Assembly: GCA_022036555.1 (NCBI GenBank) | Contig: CM039122.1 | Coordinates: 2,813,043 to 2,877,042 of the forward strand | Source: Microstegium vimineum | Lineage: Eukaryota; Streptophyta; Magnoliopsida; Poales; Poaceae | DNA length: 64,000 bases | Direction: 5' to 3' | In this document: piece by piece, positions 11,231 through 23,769 of the stretch | Layout: each line of letters opens with the position of its first letter | Position numbering within the stretch: position 1 is the first letter of the stretch | The notes under the pieces: model-generated | Database searches by the model: none | Told to the model about the DNA's origin: nothing | The model's input: only the letters and a program-made list of their open reading frames with translations | Program-made: the position numbers and the translations under genes

Positions 11231-14200
11231 TCATGAATGGCCCGTCCAATGAGCTGTGGTCTCCCATTCTTGCACTAACATGTTGTAGAAATCCGGGTCT
11301 TGCCATTCGTAGACCCATCTAGTGGCCGGCTGCGTGCTCATGTTAGGAACGGGGTAGGTATAACCACCACCGTACGATGTATCACTGTACGAGGAAGAGG
11401 AGTACTGTGGCGTGCCGTAGCAGTCCGTCGGGTCGTAAGCTCTCCTCTGCGATTCCGGCTGCCCATGGTCGCGGTCCTGAGTAGCATATGCGAAGTCCGT
11501 CTCGCCTGCAGCCGACCATAATTAGTACTAGTGAATAGTCATAGACATAAAAAAATGTCTGTAATAATTGATACCTGTGAAACGAAGTCCACCAGCATCA
11601 CCAACACCACTACCACCAGCACCAACTGCAGAACCCCCAGCCCCACCACCACCACCACCACCACCACCATCAGCTCCAGGGTCATCGTCACCACTACGAC
11701 CGTCTCCACTGTCATTTGCTGAGCTGCTGTGATCGGACTCCTGGTTCCGTGGACTTTCCTCACCCTCCTCGCCATCATCTGTCGAGTCATCGCTGGTGAC
11801 AGGTTGTTGCACTCGCTTCCCCTTTCGTTTCTGGCTTTTGGGGTCCTCCTGCCTAGGTCCCGTCTGGTATTTTCTTTTGCCAAGATGCGTGTCACCCACA
11901 TGTCTACGGGCCCAATCACTGATGGGCCCAAGATCGTCGGGGTCCACTTGGTCTCTGTCATCACAAAGAATGAATCATATTATTAAAAGTATGGTTCGTT
12001 AGTGGCTAACAAAGTACATCAACGTACCTCACAATATGGGACGGGAGAGGGATGTCCGTTTTTTCATCCTCTTCGTCGAGAACTGGAGCCTGGTTGGATC
12101 TGCCATACTCCATCCAGTCTCGAACCGGATTATCCCTTTCATAAAAGGATATCTGCGTGAAGTGGTCAATGAAGTCTTCTTCCTCACGCCTAGGTGGTCC
12201 GGAGGCATCCGCGAGTCGCAGACGAAGGTTGTAGTTCACATACACTAGCTTGTTCAGTTTTTTGTGGGACAAACGATTCCGAACCTTCGTGTGCACTAAG
12301 GCAAATGTACTCCAGTTACGCTCGCATCCACTGGAGGATACATATTGTGCAACAAGCCTCAACGCAAGTTTTTGCAGATTTGGAGTGCTCCTGCCGAACA
12401 GCAACCACCATTGAGCTGCAAGTGGAACCCATTATGTTAGGTATGCGCTCAAAAAGACAAAAAAAATGAGTTCAAAAGTACTCTTATATGGGGTTGTCTT
12501 GGGGTCCGTGGCCATTTTAATGGCCAGCTCACTGCCAAACTCCCCAAGGTGTAGGCGGAATGTTTCTGCCTCCTGTAATGCCAAGACAGCGGAATACACA
12601 TCCGTCATTTTCCCACATGCTTCCTTGAGGCCACCAAACATTTGCGGAGTTGGATTGTAACGGTATACAAGTCTTGGGTTGAGGACAGCAGCTGCAACAT
12701 ACGATGCACGACAAATTAGCAAATGGTAAATACTCAATATGTAGAGACTGCTATTTTAACAATGGTTGTGATCGCACCTGAGCCCACATGCATTCCATAG
12801 TACACGTCCAAAATCCTGCCATCCATGATAGCCTTGTACTCATGCCATGTTGAGACATTTGTTCCAAAGAAAGTCTCCATCTCCTTTTTACACTCTTGAA
12901 AGTTGTACACTACTTCACACAGGTTAGGTCGCCTATCCTGATCAGCGAACCAAAGGAACCTGTAAATTGGTGCCACTGAATCGATGATGTATTTGAGTCC
13001 TTCCCACCACTGTATACTAGACAATCTTGCGTGAGCATAATGTCCTTCCTTGGATTTTCCCCACCTACTATGCAAGAACTCGGGAGATCCCATCCACTGC
13101 ATAAAACGATCACGCTTCCGATGGAAGCTCTCCATGAACATGTAGTTGGTCCCAAACCTAGTGGCATTCCATTTGACCAACTCACCACCAATGGCTTCCC
13201 TCATCATTGCATTCAACTGGCTATGGTTGTGCAGCCAAGTTAAAATGCGCTTGCATACAGAGATCATACTTGCATGCTCCGGCCTTTGACCAATGTCCTT
13301 CAGCATCAAGTTGACGGTGTGTGCAAGGTAAGGCGTCCAAACAATATGCTCGTACTCCTCGTTCAATCTCTGGCATGCTCTCTTGAAGTTGGCGCCATTG
13401 TCCGTGACGATATGCACGATATGCTCAGCACCTATCTCCTCAACCACCTTGCGAATCAGCTGCACAAGTAGGCACAACATTTAGTGGAACCGAGAAAACA
13501 TAGTGCATGTGAACTGGTACAATATTTTGGACGTACCCCCAACAAATAAGATGAATCTTGGCTTCTGCCAGTCGCATCAAATGACTTGTGGAACCACATG
13601 ACGCCATTGCAATAGATCAAAAAATTGATGACATTCATTCTTGTCGGGCCCGTCCACGAATCACACATCAACGTGACCCCAAACAAGGGACACTCCTCCT
13701 AAAACTTTGCGTACCGGCTCTGCAGGTCCTTCTCGGTCTGATCGAGGTACTTCCCATCTATATCCTTTCCACTGGGTGACGCGATGCCTTCACCTACAAT
13801 CGTAAGCGAATCATGAGAATAGAGAAATATACGTAATGACATAGGTCTCCAAGTATATGTACTTACCCCACTTCTGCGTCTCCCTGACCGCACTAACAAA
13901 GTACGGATTGTCCGCCTGTTTCCCGGGGATTCCTGCAGTATGAAAAAACTTTCCCTAAGCTTTTCCAATTGCGTCCTTCGCGTTCCTTCCCCTCTGCGTC
14001 CATGACCCTATATCAATCCTTGTCTGCTTCAGTCCACCCCTCGTACCGGCTGCCAAGTTGTAGTCATCCACCGCCGCAGGGTCTGCCTCTGTGAACCAGA
14101 CCTCCGAAACATCCTCTGCAAAGGATTTCCCCCCTGCGAAGCAGTACCACTACCACTGCCACCTCCACGCTCGTAAGCGCCTCCTCTCCGCTGCACCCCC

Positions 14201-14544
14201 TCTTGGTACTCATATTCTGCTCTGGATTGATTCATGGCTGCCTGCAACTGAGCCTCGTACTCGTCATCGTCAAGGGGGTGGTTGCCCTCCGCTGCAGCAG
14301 CCTCTCGTGCAACCCTCTGCCGAGAGCGGTCACTAGTTGCCTGCCTAGTTCTGTCGATCTCCTGCTGAAAGTACTCCCGGACTTCTCTGGGCACCTTGCT
14401 GCAGTGGATCACCTCCGTCCCGCGCGCAGCCAAATGCTGCTTCAATCGGGAAGCACCACCCCTAGCTTTTTGTGTACGACAGTAATTGCATCTCCAACCG
14501 GGAGCAAGATTCTCACCATGCTCCCATACCACGTCTCTCGGCAT
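11231..14544 (-). pseudogene. hAT transposase (BED finger, DUF659, dimerisation domain)
   Basis: Reading leftwards from the ATG at 14544, exons can be joined at consensus GT-AG sites. Coding blocks run 14544-13867 (ending with 13867-13932), then 13537-13793, 12778-13459, 12482-12691, 12028-12415, 11575-11954 and 11231-11515, with stop TGA at 11231-11233. The N-terminus has a BED-type zinc finger (WRCNYC then KQHL). Next comes a DUF659-like core with VTLMCDSWTGPTR and IVTDNGANF, and then the hAT dimerisation region (LRLVAQYVSSSGCERNWS). The acidic, Gly-rich tail ends in WETTAHWTGHS. The gene is dead: a frameshift lies near 14090-14130, and in-frame TAG codons occur near 13960 (a Trp position in relatives) and 13699-13701. 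Intron phases still agree, so decay is recent. It would have cut and pasted its own element in the nucleus. Confidence 0.9.
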
Positions 14545-14574
14545 CTTCCTGCACAAATGGACAACACAAACAAA

Positions 14575-14825
14575 TCGAACACATGCATCAAATCATACCG
14601 CAAATAAACCTAAATCCTAACATACACCTAAATCCTACCTAAATTCTAAATCCTATATCAATAAAATCCTAAATCCTACATACATCCTAAAGCAAATCCA
14701 ACCGCAAATCCTAAATCCTAAACCAAATAAACCTAACTCCTATATATATCCTAAGTCAAATCCTACCTAAATTCTACAATAAATATTTTCTACATCATAT
14801 ACTCCATCAATCCTACATCCTAGAT
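14575..14825. repeat. Degenerate CCTAAAT tandem array
   Basis: Some 250 bp made largely of words such as CCTAAATCCTA and CCTACATA, with one-base variations, just upstream of the transposase start. The unit resembles but does not equal the plant telomere repeat CCCTAAA. It may be an internal array of the hAT leader. Confidence 0.65.
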
Positions 14826-14899
14826 CTTGTTATAACTAAATCCTACAGCTAAAACAACTACAAATGCAAGGAAATGAAAAAAACAAAAAAAGCTTACCG

Positions 14900-15405
14900 A
14901 AGCAACCCGGTCGGTTACCGTGCGCTCGGTCGGTAACTGCCCGCGCCCGGTCGGTAACCGCCGAGGGGAGGGAGGCGTGGCGGCGGGGTCGGTTACCGAC
15001 CAAATGTATCGGTAACCACCGCCGTCCGGTCGGTAACCGAGGCGCTCGGTCGGCTTTGGGCGACGCAGGGGCGGATAGGGTTTGGGGCGCAGACAGCCCC
15101 CCCCCCCCCCCCACGCCGACAGCTCCCTTGTAGGAGGCGCCAGGAGCGAATGGGCCGCATGGGCCCTTAACGGGCCGGCCGGTTTTTTCTTTTTTCTTTT
15201 TTTCAAACTTAAACACGTCCAAAAAAATAGCAAACGAACTCCAATTTAAAAAAAAATTACACCATTGGACTCTATAAATCGTGAACTATTTTTAGGAATT
15301 TTTTCAGAATTTTTTTTTAAATTCAAATTTGAAATTTGAATTTAAACCGGTACCGAAACCGAACCGTCCGCGGACGGTTTGTCGGTAACCGGTCGGTAAC
15401 CGGTG
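14900..15405. repeat. Right subterminal repeat block of hAT
   Basis: About ten copies of CGGTCGGTAACCG or its complement lie at 14905-15060 and again at 15345-15403. Between them are a C run (15097-15112) and the AT-rich palindromic stretch AATTCAAATTTGAAATTTGA near 15321. It mirrors the block at 10725-10900. Confidence 0.65.
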
Positions 15406-15879
15406 GGACACTTCCGTCTCAACTCTGAAAGATTAAAAATTCCCCACTTCTACAAAAGATGTTTCGGAATAGTATCATTCTCCATTTCATTTTCATCCAA
15501 TCAGTCAACCTATACACAGCCATTCACTGCTGCCCTCAATCTCTTTTCTGTTCACTTTCCACCACGGCAAAAAGAAGAAGAAAAAAAACTCTTAAAAACT
15601 ACTATGATGCTTAGCTAGCTTTCCATCCAATGTACACCAAACTATTTTATAGTTTTATAATTATACCCCTGTAAAAACGCATGCATCCATGTGCCACTCC
15701 CCCTCTATTCTTTGCTCGGAGAGGACACCTGCACAAGAATCCGCCCCCCCCCCCCCACCCCCCCCCCCCCCCCCCCCCCCCAAAACAACCCTCCGGCTTC
15801 CATTGCTTTCACCATTGCAGTTGCAGAACGAACCCCTTGCAATGGAGGCGGAGAAGACGGGCCTGGCTTTGTGCCCTAG
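15406..15879. other. Downstream of the membrane-protein gene
   Basis: No coding frame is supported. The stretch lies 3' of the minus-strand gene ending at 15880 and probably includes its 3' UTR. It holds the C-rich run listed separately. Confidence 0.45.
15744..15781. repeat. Poly-C run
   Basis: Thirteen C, one A, then twenty-four C. On the transcribed (minus) strand of the neighbouring gene it is a poly-G tract in the likely 3' UTR. Length in the assembly is unreliable. Confidence 0.9.
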
Positions 15880-17938
15880 CTAGCCTCTGACGTACGAGAC
15901 CGGGAACCACTTGGCCAGCAGGTGGTGCTTCAGCTTGATCACCAGCCTGAACACCACGTAGCACGGCAGTTGCAGCACCGCCACCGCGAGGTACCTGACG
16001 TATGTATACCAATTGGCAGGGAACGGATCAGTTGAATTTAAGGACAGTTTGGCTACTTGGAAAGAGTTTGTGAGTGATTTGTTCTTGGTTGGTTGTGAGG
16101 TACAGTAAGTAGAATTACCACAAAGGTGACAGGTTTGATGTCAAGTCAAGGAATGGGTAAGGCCACCTGTCAAAAGCCACACATAATGTTGATTTAGTTA
16201 GTACTATGAAATGAAATGCAGCTACATATATATGCAGAGTAGTGGTAGTACTTTGTTTATATATGAGAGTTAAGCTGGAAAGGAAAGTTTACCAGGTTGG
16301 AGTAGCTGCATGAACAATCCACTGAAAAGTGACGTAAAACGCGGTCCAGAGGAAGAAGTACGCGATCCGGAACCAAGGGAACCTCTGTAAATAAATGAAA
16401 CCATGAGAGTTTGCAGTGTGTTGAGTAAACTGTGAAAGCATTCACCAAGTTTCTTTTTCTGATCATCTAGTTCAGTATCACTCGATCATGTGCTTACCAA
16501 GCTATTCAGAGCCGCCTCACCAAGCAAGAAAACAGCATTCACTGAATGCATTCCTATCAACAACTGCCAGAAGAGAAATAAATCAGTGAACTGTTAGTAC
16601 TTTCTTTGTCAGGATGTGAGATGCCATGTTGGGGAAGACACGAAACACGTGTACTTACGAAGTTGAGATTGTAGTCCTTGACGGTGAGGAATGGGAAAAT
16701 GATGAACCAAAACACACAGTCTGTAAGCATCACTGCACCTGCATTTGCCTGTCGGTAAATACTAAACAAGTTACGGTACTGCTGTAAAGATCACAAAGAG
16801 TTCTAAGATTTGATAAACTTCAATATAAAATGGTAAAGTGATGTACTATAGCTAATACTAGTATAGTCCAATTTCAACGTGGCTCGTTCTGAAGCTACTT
16901 CTCCTAGGCCATCACCCTTCCTTAGATCTATTACTAATTCTTCTCACAAAGCAAAAGGTGATTTCCAGACTGTCCTATGCCAACCTAGGCAGACATTCAG
17001 TCACCATTGCTGATACAGTTAGGCCTAGCAAATCAATCCAAAGGAAACAGGCTGCCTTTATTCTTGATGCCATGATCAAAAGAGTCAGCCCTACACAAAG
17101 ATGGGGAAAGGTGACTCAGCCCTTCAAGCAAGGAAGGAAACATGCATGAGCTGTGTGGTGTGCTGAGATATGGACTGAACACTTGGACATGGACCATTAG
17201 TAATTGGCTCATGTAAAAGCACCTAAATGCTATGGAGATGGAGGTGACCAGACAAAGATGCTATGTGGGCACATCTGATCTGATCTTCAGAAACAGAATC
17301 CAATCCATGAGTACACCATAAACATACTGATTCCGTCGTTAGCGCATCATGGTAACTACCCAGCACTAATAATTGCACCTCGAAAGCAAAATGAGAACCC
17401 CCTCAATTCATGTATGCAACACCAAATCAGCCAATGTTAGTGCATAATGCAGGTGTCTCCCTCCAATAAGAAACATGAAAAGGTCCCCCAACTGGATAGG
17501 ATTTCAAAGTGTTTGGTGGTGTGGAGGCCTCTTTACCTGATAGATGATCTGGAGCAGGTAACCCCAGAACCCAGCAATCTCCCTAGCGCCATCGTGTTCA
17601 TCGAAGATCGGTTTAGCAGCCAAGCCATGAGGCATGTAGTTCGTGCCATGCTCCATGTCTGCTGCCACCGCGGCGATATTCTCATCAGTGAACTTGCTGC
17701 ATCCATAGATGGACAGCGCCGTGCCAAGCTGAAACATTTCACAGAACAATTATTTTTCCTGTCAGATAACAGCAGGTTGTCTCGAAGTCTTTGATAGGCA
17801 TCATTGGCTTGAGGAAAATTATTTGGCTGTGATTATGAAAGAGAAAAAGGCCTACATACCCCGAAGTAAATCGTCACCAGAATGAAGGTCCACCTGCACG
17901 ACAGACAGTTCAAAACCATTAGAAGAAGCTGGCAGGGG

Positions 17939-17973
<35 letters not shown>

Positions 17974-19560
17974 AAGTGCTATTTCCAAGAAGAGAGTACC
18001 AAAGCAGAAACACTTAACGGCAACCAGATCTTTCAGAAAAATTTGGTGCTACCAACCAGTCACAATCTCAGTGTGTTTTTCTTTTAAAAAAAAGGTGGGA
18101 AAAGGCTACACTGGTGATCTGTAAATAAAAGAGGATAATATCTGAAAAGCAGTATTTATTTACAGTCGTAAGCTTGTATCAGAAATGTTCAGGTTCAATG
18201 GAACAGAGAGTCTGAAGACCAACTAGTTGGAGTGGGTATTATTACAACACTATCCACTTATCATTTATGATGAAGCGTGGAGAAGCCTGACCTCACAAAC
18301 AGAACTGCAAAACCCTCTCTCTGTTGCTAATATATGATCAGTTGCTAATATTTAACTAGTGCACAAACCACAGAGAATGTTTCTGAATCTGCTTCACAAG
18401 ACACCTACAGTGACGCCATTTTTTTTCCAAAAAATAAGTTAAAGCAAAAGAGTACATACATCACCTAATAATAAATAAAAGTCTCTTATTATAGAATGTA
18501 CTACTACTGCAGGAAAAGATTACTGGTGAAGGGGGGAAACCCAAACCCAAACAGAGAGGTGGTCGCTTGCTGTGTAAGCTAGTTGTTGGCAGTCATCAAT
18601 TGTGTACAGTAGTATAACAAAACAAAGAATGCTGTGAAACTGACGGACTGATGGCTCCATTATTGTTTCAACAAAGAAGCAAGTTCAGTTCTTTTAACTG
18701 AAAAAATGACCCCATGCATGCATGTTTAAAACAGGGTTGTTCCATGGAAAGAGCCCTTTATTCCCTGTAAACTCAAGAGTATTATTACAAGGGGAGAGAA
18801 CAGATGCCAAACTCACTGACAGATTTCTAATTCAATCAATCACCAAATAAAAAAACCAATTAATCAGCTGCAGCAGCAGCTGATGAGTGGCAATGTGCTT
18901 CTTTTGTAAAACAAAAGTTTTTTTTGAAAAAAAAAATGATAGAGAATCTAATCTTTACTCAACTTTGCATCTAGTTATCCACAACAATCTTTTTTTCAAA
19001 ATTAGAAGAAGAAAAAAGGCAAAGAAAATCATCAGAGAGAGAACACAAGAAAAAAAAAGTTAGAAAAGTACAGTATGCAATATATAATGGATGAGTGACT
19101 TACTGTGTGTAGTAGTAGAAGATGCTACCACCATCGGAGATGACAATGACGACGAGGAGGCTAAGGAGGACGAAGAAGGAGATGAACCTATAAGCGAGGA
19201 GCCAAGCCGGATGGATATCCGGAGACACGGCCGCCACGCCTCGTCATCATACAGCATCCCAGGTCTTCGCCTCCTCCCCTCCTTGCCACCGCCACCGGTC
19301 TCGCCGTCGTCAGCCAACGAGGCCGCCGCCGACGACGACGAGGAGGCGCCGCCGGGGCGGCGGTCGGCGCCGGTCCCCTCGTGGCGCCAGATTAGGTAGC
19401 CTGCGACGGCCATGCAGGCCAGCACCCAGAGCCCGCAGAGACCCACTCGCCAGTGTAGCCAGTACCGTAGGTCCGTTGTGTCCGCCGTCGCCATCGGCTC
19501 GTACGACCGCGTTGCCGAGTCTCCACCTCCGCCGCCGCCGCCACCTGTGATGAAACGCAT
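15880..19560 (-). CDS. Multi-pass membrane protein, plant-specific family
   Basis: Eight coding exons join at consensus splice sites with matching phases: 19104-19560, 17860-17893, about 17537-17729, 16659-16748, 16498-16563, 16293-16384, 16119-16166 and 15880-15994 (stop TAG 15880-15882). The product would be about 364 residues. It has a first membrane span (GLCGLWVLACMAVAGYLIW) after a Gly-rich N-terminus, a Ser/Ala/Gly-rich loop, and several more hydrophobic segments (LLAYRFISFFVLLSLLVV, WTFILVTIYFG, FWFIIFPFL, FFLWTAFYVTFQWIVHA, YLAVAVLQLPCYVVF). The motifs PWFRIAYF, WWPYPFLDL and KWFP match a plant family of unknown biochemical role (Arabidopsis At1g10660/At3g27770-like, from memory). 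The start could instead be the ATG at 19494. One oddity: near 19218-19221 the frame slips by one missing base between PCLR and DIHPAWLL, so the gene is either mutated or mis-assembled there. The remainder is intact. Confidence 0.85.
17940..17971. repeat. Poly-G run in intron 1
   Basis: Thirty-two G in a row, about 46 bp upstream (in transcript terms) of exon 2 of the membrane-protein gene. On the transcribed strand it is a poly-C tract near the 3' end of the first intron, where it could serve as part of the pyrimidine tract. Confidence 0.9.
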
Positions 19561-20340
19561 CGCGATCCCACCGCCGCTAGCTAGCCGGCTCTGACTCCGA
19601 CTCCGAGAGCAGCCGCCGGTGGGCAGTGGAGCATGAACCGTGGCGGGCGCGAGCGGAACGCGGCAATGGCCAGCAGAGGATGCAATGCGTGTGAAGCGCA
19701 GACAGACTAACACGCGCGCGAAACGAAAGGAGGAGCGACAGGGAAGGAGGAGGAGGGGAGGAGGAGGAGGAAGGGCGTGTCAGATTCTTGTAACGGAAGG
19801 AGAAGGCAATGCTAGTTGCGGGGAGGGGAGGGGAGGGGAGGGCGTTGTTGCGGTGAGGATTACAGACAGGCAGGCAGGCGACGCACGAAACCAACGCCGG
19901 CGAGGAGAGGAGAGCACAACACACACGGATTGCATGTAGGGGAGGGAGGAGTGCATTGATGGGCAACGAACGTACGAACAAACAGCAACGGCCGGCCCCC
20001 GGAAAACGCCAAGGCTGCTGGCCGGGTCACACACACGCTGCTGCTCACGATCTCTCTCTCGGCAAGCTAGGAAGGCAAGCAACCGCGACAGAAACGAACA
20101 AACAGGGACCTTGCCTATGGCGTTGTTGATTGACGACGCGGTTGCCAGCGGTAGAACTCCAAGAACATGAGAGAGAGGGAAGGGGTTAAACAAGATGGAG
20201 ATGGAGAAGATGCTTGCTTGCACGCACGCAAGAGGGGGAATGGGAAAGCTACAAAAGTGGATGGATTGGAGGGGTGGTGGCTCTGGGGGAATGAGATGCT
20301 TTGCTTCTTCCACCTTTGGGAAGCAAATGAAGAAGAGGAA
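19561..20340 (-). promoter_or_regulatory. Likely 5' UTR of membrane-protein gene
   Basis: A purine-rich plus strand (pyrimidine-rich in the transcript) separates the ATG at 19560 from the TATA box near 20370. It contains GA- and GGGGA-type simple repeats (19738-19775 and 19815-19843). A 5' UTR intron is possible but I cannot fix its ends. Confidence 0.45.
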
Positions 20341-20361
20341 ATCTCTCGCTCGGTGTTGCGG

Positions 20362-20374
20362 AGTTTATATACTA
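20362..20374 (-). promoter_or_regulatory. TATA box for membrane-protein gene
   Basis: On the minus strand the sequence reads GTATATAAACTCC, a good plant TATA box. It is followed by a pyrimidine-rich region, placing the start of transcription near 20335. Confidence 0.6.
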
Positions 20375-22340
20375 CTCGTCCGTCTGCATACCGACCATAC
20401 AGACATGTGGATGGGGACACCGTCTCATATAATCTTCTCGTGTCGTCGTCTGTCTCTTATTTGTTTATCTACTAGTAAGTACGTACTCATCATCACTTAC
20501 AGTAGGATTACAGGACCTGGAATTAGAATCTCCCTTGCCACAATCAACCAACCATGCAATCTCTTCTCTCCTCTCCTCTCCTCTCTGTGATTTGCACTTC
20601 GATAGAGAGAGTGAAGTGAGATTTGGCTTGTGAGAGAGAGAGGGGCCATGGACATTGCTCCCAGGCAGCTTTGCATTGCAATTGCCATTGTGGGGGCAAG
20701 CAGTACAGGCGGACAGCTACTACATGCTGCTCTCAGATTGACCACGGTCAGAGCCTGGGGCCCGCCAGTCTCGGCCGGGCCAGCGTCTCTTTCGGCCTTT
20801 CTTTCTTTCCTCTGCTGCATCCTGCATCCTGCTTCATGCATTGCACAGCATTTGCATGGCATGCGAGGAGGTGACCTGCGAGGCTGGCTGGAACGGGAAC
20901 CAAGGCCGCTTGCTTTTCCACCCGTCAAATCCTCGTCGGCCACACCAATTTCAGGCAGAACAGAGCATAGCATAGCATAGCAATGCAGGCAAGCACCGAC
21001 GCGGTCCGTGACTGTGAGGTCTTCAGTTACAGTACTACTTTCCATGCAATGCAAGAACAAGAACCGGGAGCGTCTTTTCAAACCATTCACACTACTAGCA
21101 GCCCTGGGTTTCAGGTCACTCCACAGGCCACAGCTGTTTCACAGGAAATTCAAGGAAACAGCCAGCGATACAAGGAGGGGACAGGGGAGTGTACTACAGA
21201 TTGGGAAACGGAAAAAAGTAACCTTTTTTTTTTACTTTACTTTACTTGACTTGAGTGAAGAATTGTACTATTGACTGGGCTGCTCTGGGGTTAATCTGCA
21301 TTTCCTTCTATGGATTCCAACGAAAGACCGCTGTTCTTGTTCAACAATCAAAATCAAGGGAATAAAAATCTATCTTTATTAGACTACTCCTACTTCATTA
21401 GAGGAGCGTGATATTAGCTACAGTAGTAAGTAGTAACTAGTACGAGTAATTCGTCAATCCAGTGGCTGCCTTTGTGTCAAAGATTTGCAATTCCCTGCTT
21501 TTCACCGCAAAAACCAAACAACTGTTATCTTTGTAGTAGTAATGGCTGGTCCATCCAACACCAACCGATCGACTTTTACCCATTATATAAAAATTCTGTG
21601 AGGAATCTTGGGAGAAAAGTCAATTTCTCTTCTCCAACACAACAGCATATGCATGTTGCAGGACAGAAGAGAACAGGGAAGCCTTGCCGGCCAAGGTTTG
21701 GAATATGCCTAAACCTCTACTAGAGCAGCAGATAAGATCACCTCACCACCAAGGTAGTGTGAGAGGTAGTATCATCGTCCATCTTCTGCTTCTAGATCCA
21801 TAACCTATTCACTCTATCTAGCAGCAAATCAAGAGAGGAGATCATGCTATAAATAAATAAATATAGCATCCAAAAGAGATCCAAAAATGGGGCCATGCAA
21901 GAATGATACTGGCGTTTGACAAAGGCCTCTTCATGAGTACTGTACAGATCAGCCAGCGTTACTAGCTATAGGCTTTAATCATGCAGTATAGTATACTTAA
22001 TTGCCTAGTGACTGTAACCGAGATGGAGCATATATAGATAGCGGATGCAGACATGGGCAACGGAACGGAGAGGGCAGTTGGCGACGGGCCGTGCTCGAGT
22101 GCCCAATGACTGGCTTGTCCTCTTGCTGCTGAGGTGGCATCATCTCTCTCATCCATGTTCATCCACGTCAGCACCACAGGCAGAGGCAGGCAAGGTCGCA
22201 AGAAGAGAAGGCTCGCATTTCGTTCCTGTGATTCTGCGTGATGATGATTCTCTAGATCGTCCACGGATAGAGTTGAGAATCTGGATCACAAGATTGCCGT
22301 GGCTAGGGTAATTAGGTAATTGACTACCAAGGGGTTGTTA
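20375..22340. other. Upstream non-coding region
   Basis: No coding frame is convincing here. The stretch has TCTCC-type repeats at 20562-20586, a CATAG tandem at 20965-20982 and scattered GC-rich words. It probably holds distal promoter sequence of the minus-strand gene. Confidence 0.4.
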
Positions 22341-23769
22341 AATTGAAACTGCTGCTCCCTCTGAATTCCTAAAGGATGTTGTTTTGAGATTGTCTTAAGT
22401 TAAATATTATAAACTTTAAACTATAAATAATTTTTTTAAGGTTGAGTTTGAAAATAGGTAGATTCATCTCGAAAAAAAATTTAGTCAAATTTAGTCTTGG
22501 TTTTGGCTTTTTAATAAATTTTCAGTAGAGGCTCTCCTATTCCCTCAAAAAAAACTATACTATCTAAAATGACAAACCTGAGGGGGGGACTTTTTTGAAT
22601 TAAGTGTGTGGTGCAATTGATTAGGAAGGGGGTGTAGGGAGTAAACAGAGTGGTGATGATGGTCATGATGAGTGGTGAAGGCGATCTTTGTAGGGCAATG
22701 CATGTGTTCCTTTGGTTTTAAAGGGCGGGCCGGAGAGAGATCCTCTACGGCTGATGGCTTTTTTTATCATGGATGGATCCCAATGTGTGTCTCATGATGC
22801 TACCATATATAATTAGTACTGTAATAATACTACAGGATAGCTTAGCTGCTGCTAGTGGAATAAAAGGTGGGCGGTGGATTGGACACGTCACCACAGCTTC
22901 TTCATGCATGTTTGTTTGGGTGTAGTATAGTTTGTTGACCCAACAAGAATTGTTGGTCAAGACTAAACCACAAATATTAAGATTATTTCTTTAGGATCAT
23001 GCAAAAGATGATTTCCTCAACCAAACCAAACAAAAAAAAAAGGTTGTGTACAAGTTTGAGGAATATAACCTGATTTGCTCTTTTCTTTTCTTTTTTTTTA
23101 GGGGGGAGGGGGGGATGTGGTGTGAACAGTGGGAGTGGGAGATGAAATTCTTCTAATTTAGAGAAGCTCAAATAAGCACATTGGGCAGGCCATTAAATTA
23201 TCTGAAAAAGAAAAGAAAAAAGACAGTAGTGTCATGTGTGTGAGCTGACCCACCACAGGGCTTAGAAAAGGCAGGCAGGCAGGCAGGCAATTGGCGCACA
23301 GAGAATCCATGGTCACGTTCACGTACAATGAGGCGAGGTAGGACGGGAAATCCTAGCTAAACTAGTACTACTACTACTAATAATTTATTTTTATTTGCTG
23401 TGACTGGACGGGGAGGGAGGACGTAAGCTAATGAAGTGTGTACGTGTATAATAATGAGGGGGGGTAATAAAGCAAGAAATGCAGGATGAGGAAGGAGGTC
23501 AGCCATCGCTCTCCATTGCAATTGCCATTTAGATTAGATGAAATAAAGCAGCAGGAAAGCAGAGATGATCAGAGGAAACAAAGGGAGGGAGGGAGGGGGC
23601 GCAGAGCACAGCGGAGAAAAGAGAAAAAAAAAAGGCATGCAAATGGAAAGCAGCTAGTAGTGCTCAGTCAGCAGCACTGTGTTTGTGTTTCAGGCTCATG
23701 AGAGCAGAGCAGCGCAGCGCACATGAGGTGCTTATGAGATCAAGTACGGGTTTCCACTCGTATTTTAAT
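22341..23769. other. Non-coding DNA with an old MITE
   Basis: 22350-22530 has a CTCCCTCTGAATTCC start and AT-rich body suggestive of a degraded Stowaway element. The rest is non-coding with GGCA and GGGA simple repeats (23268-23290 and 23582-23600). No gene seen. Confidence 0.35.

Larger units (their letters stand above)
10700..15405 (-). mobile_element. hAT transposon with ACCGGTTACC-rich ends
   Basis: A decayed minus-strand hAT transposase gene (11231-14544) is bracketed by two blocks full of GGTAACCGG/GGTTACCGAC repeats (10725-10900 and 14900-15405), which fits the subterminal binding repeats of hAT elements. Exact ends are uncertain: I could not find convincing terminal inverted repeats with an 8-bp duplication, so both limits are approximate. 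Confidence 0.75.

Noticed and set aside
14864..15233. Open frames on both strands in the GGTAACCG block
   Set aside because: Translations of repetitive DNA; the real transposase exons lie further left.
10700..15405. GGTGGGAG/GGTGGGAC near 10699 and 15400 as an 8-bp target duplication
   Set aside because: Only seven of eight bases match, and the sequence inside does not form terminal inverted repeats.
19577..20590. Several 60-197-codon frames on both strands upstream of the membrane-protein gene
   Set aside because: Simple-sequence translations in 5' UTR and promoter DNA without conserved motifs.
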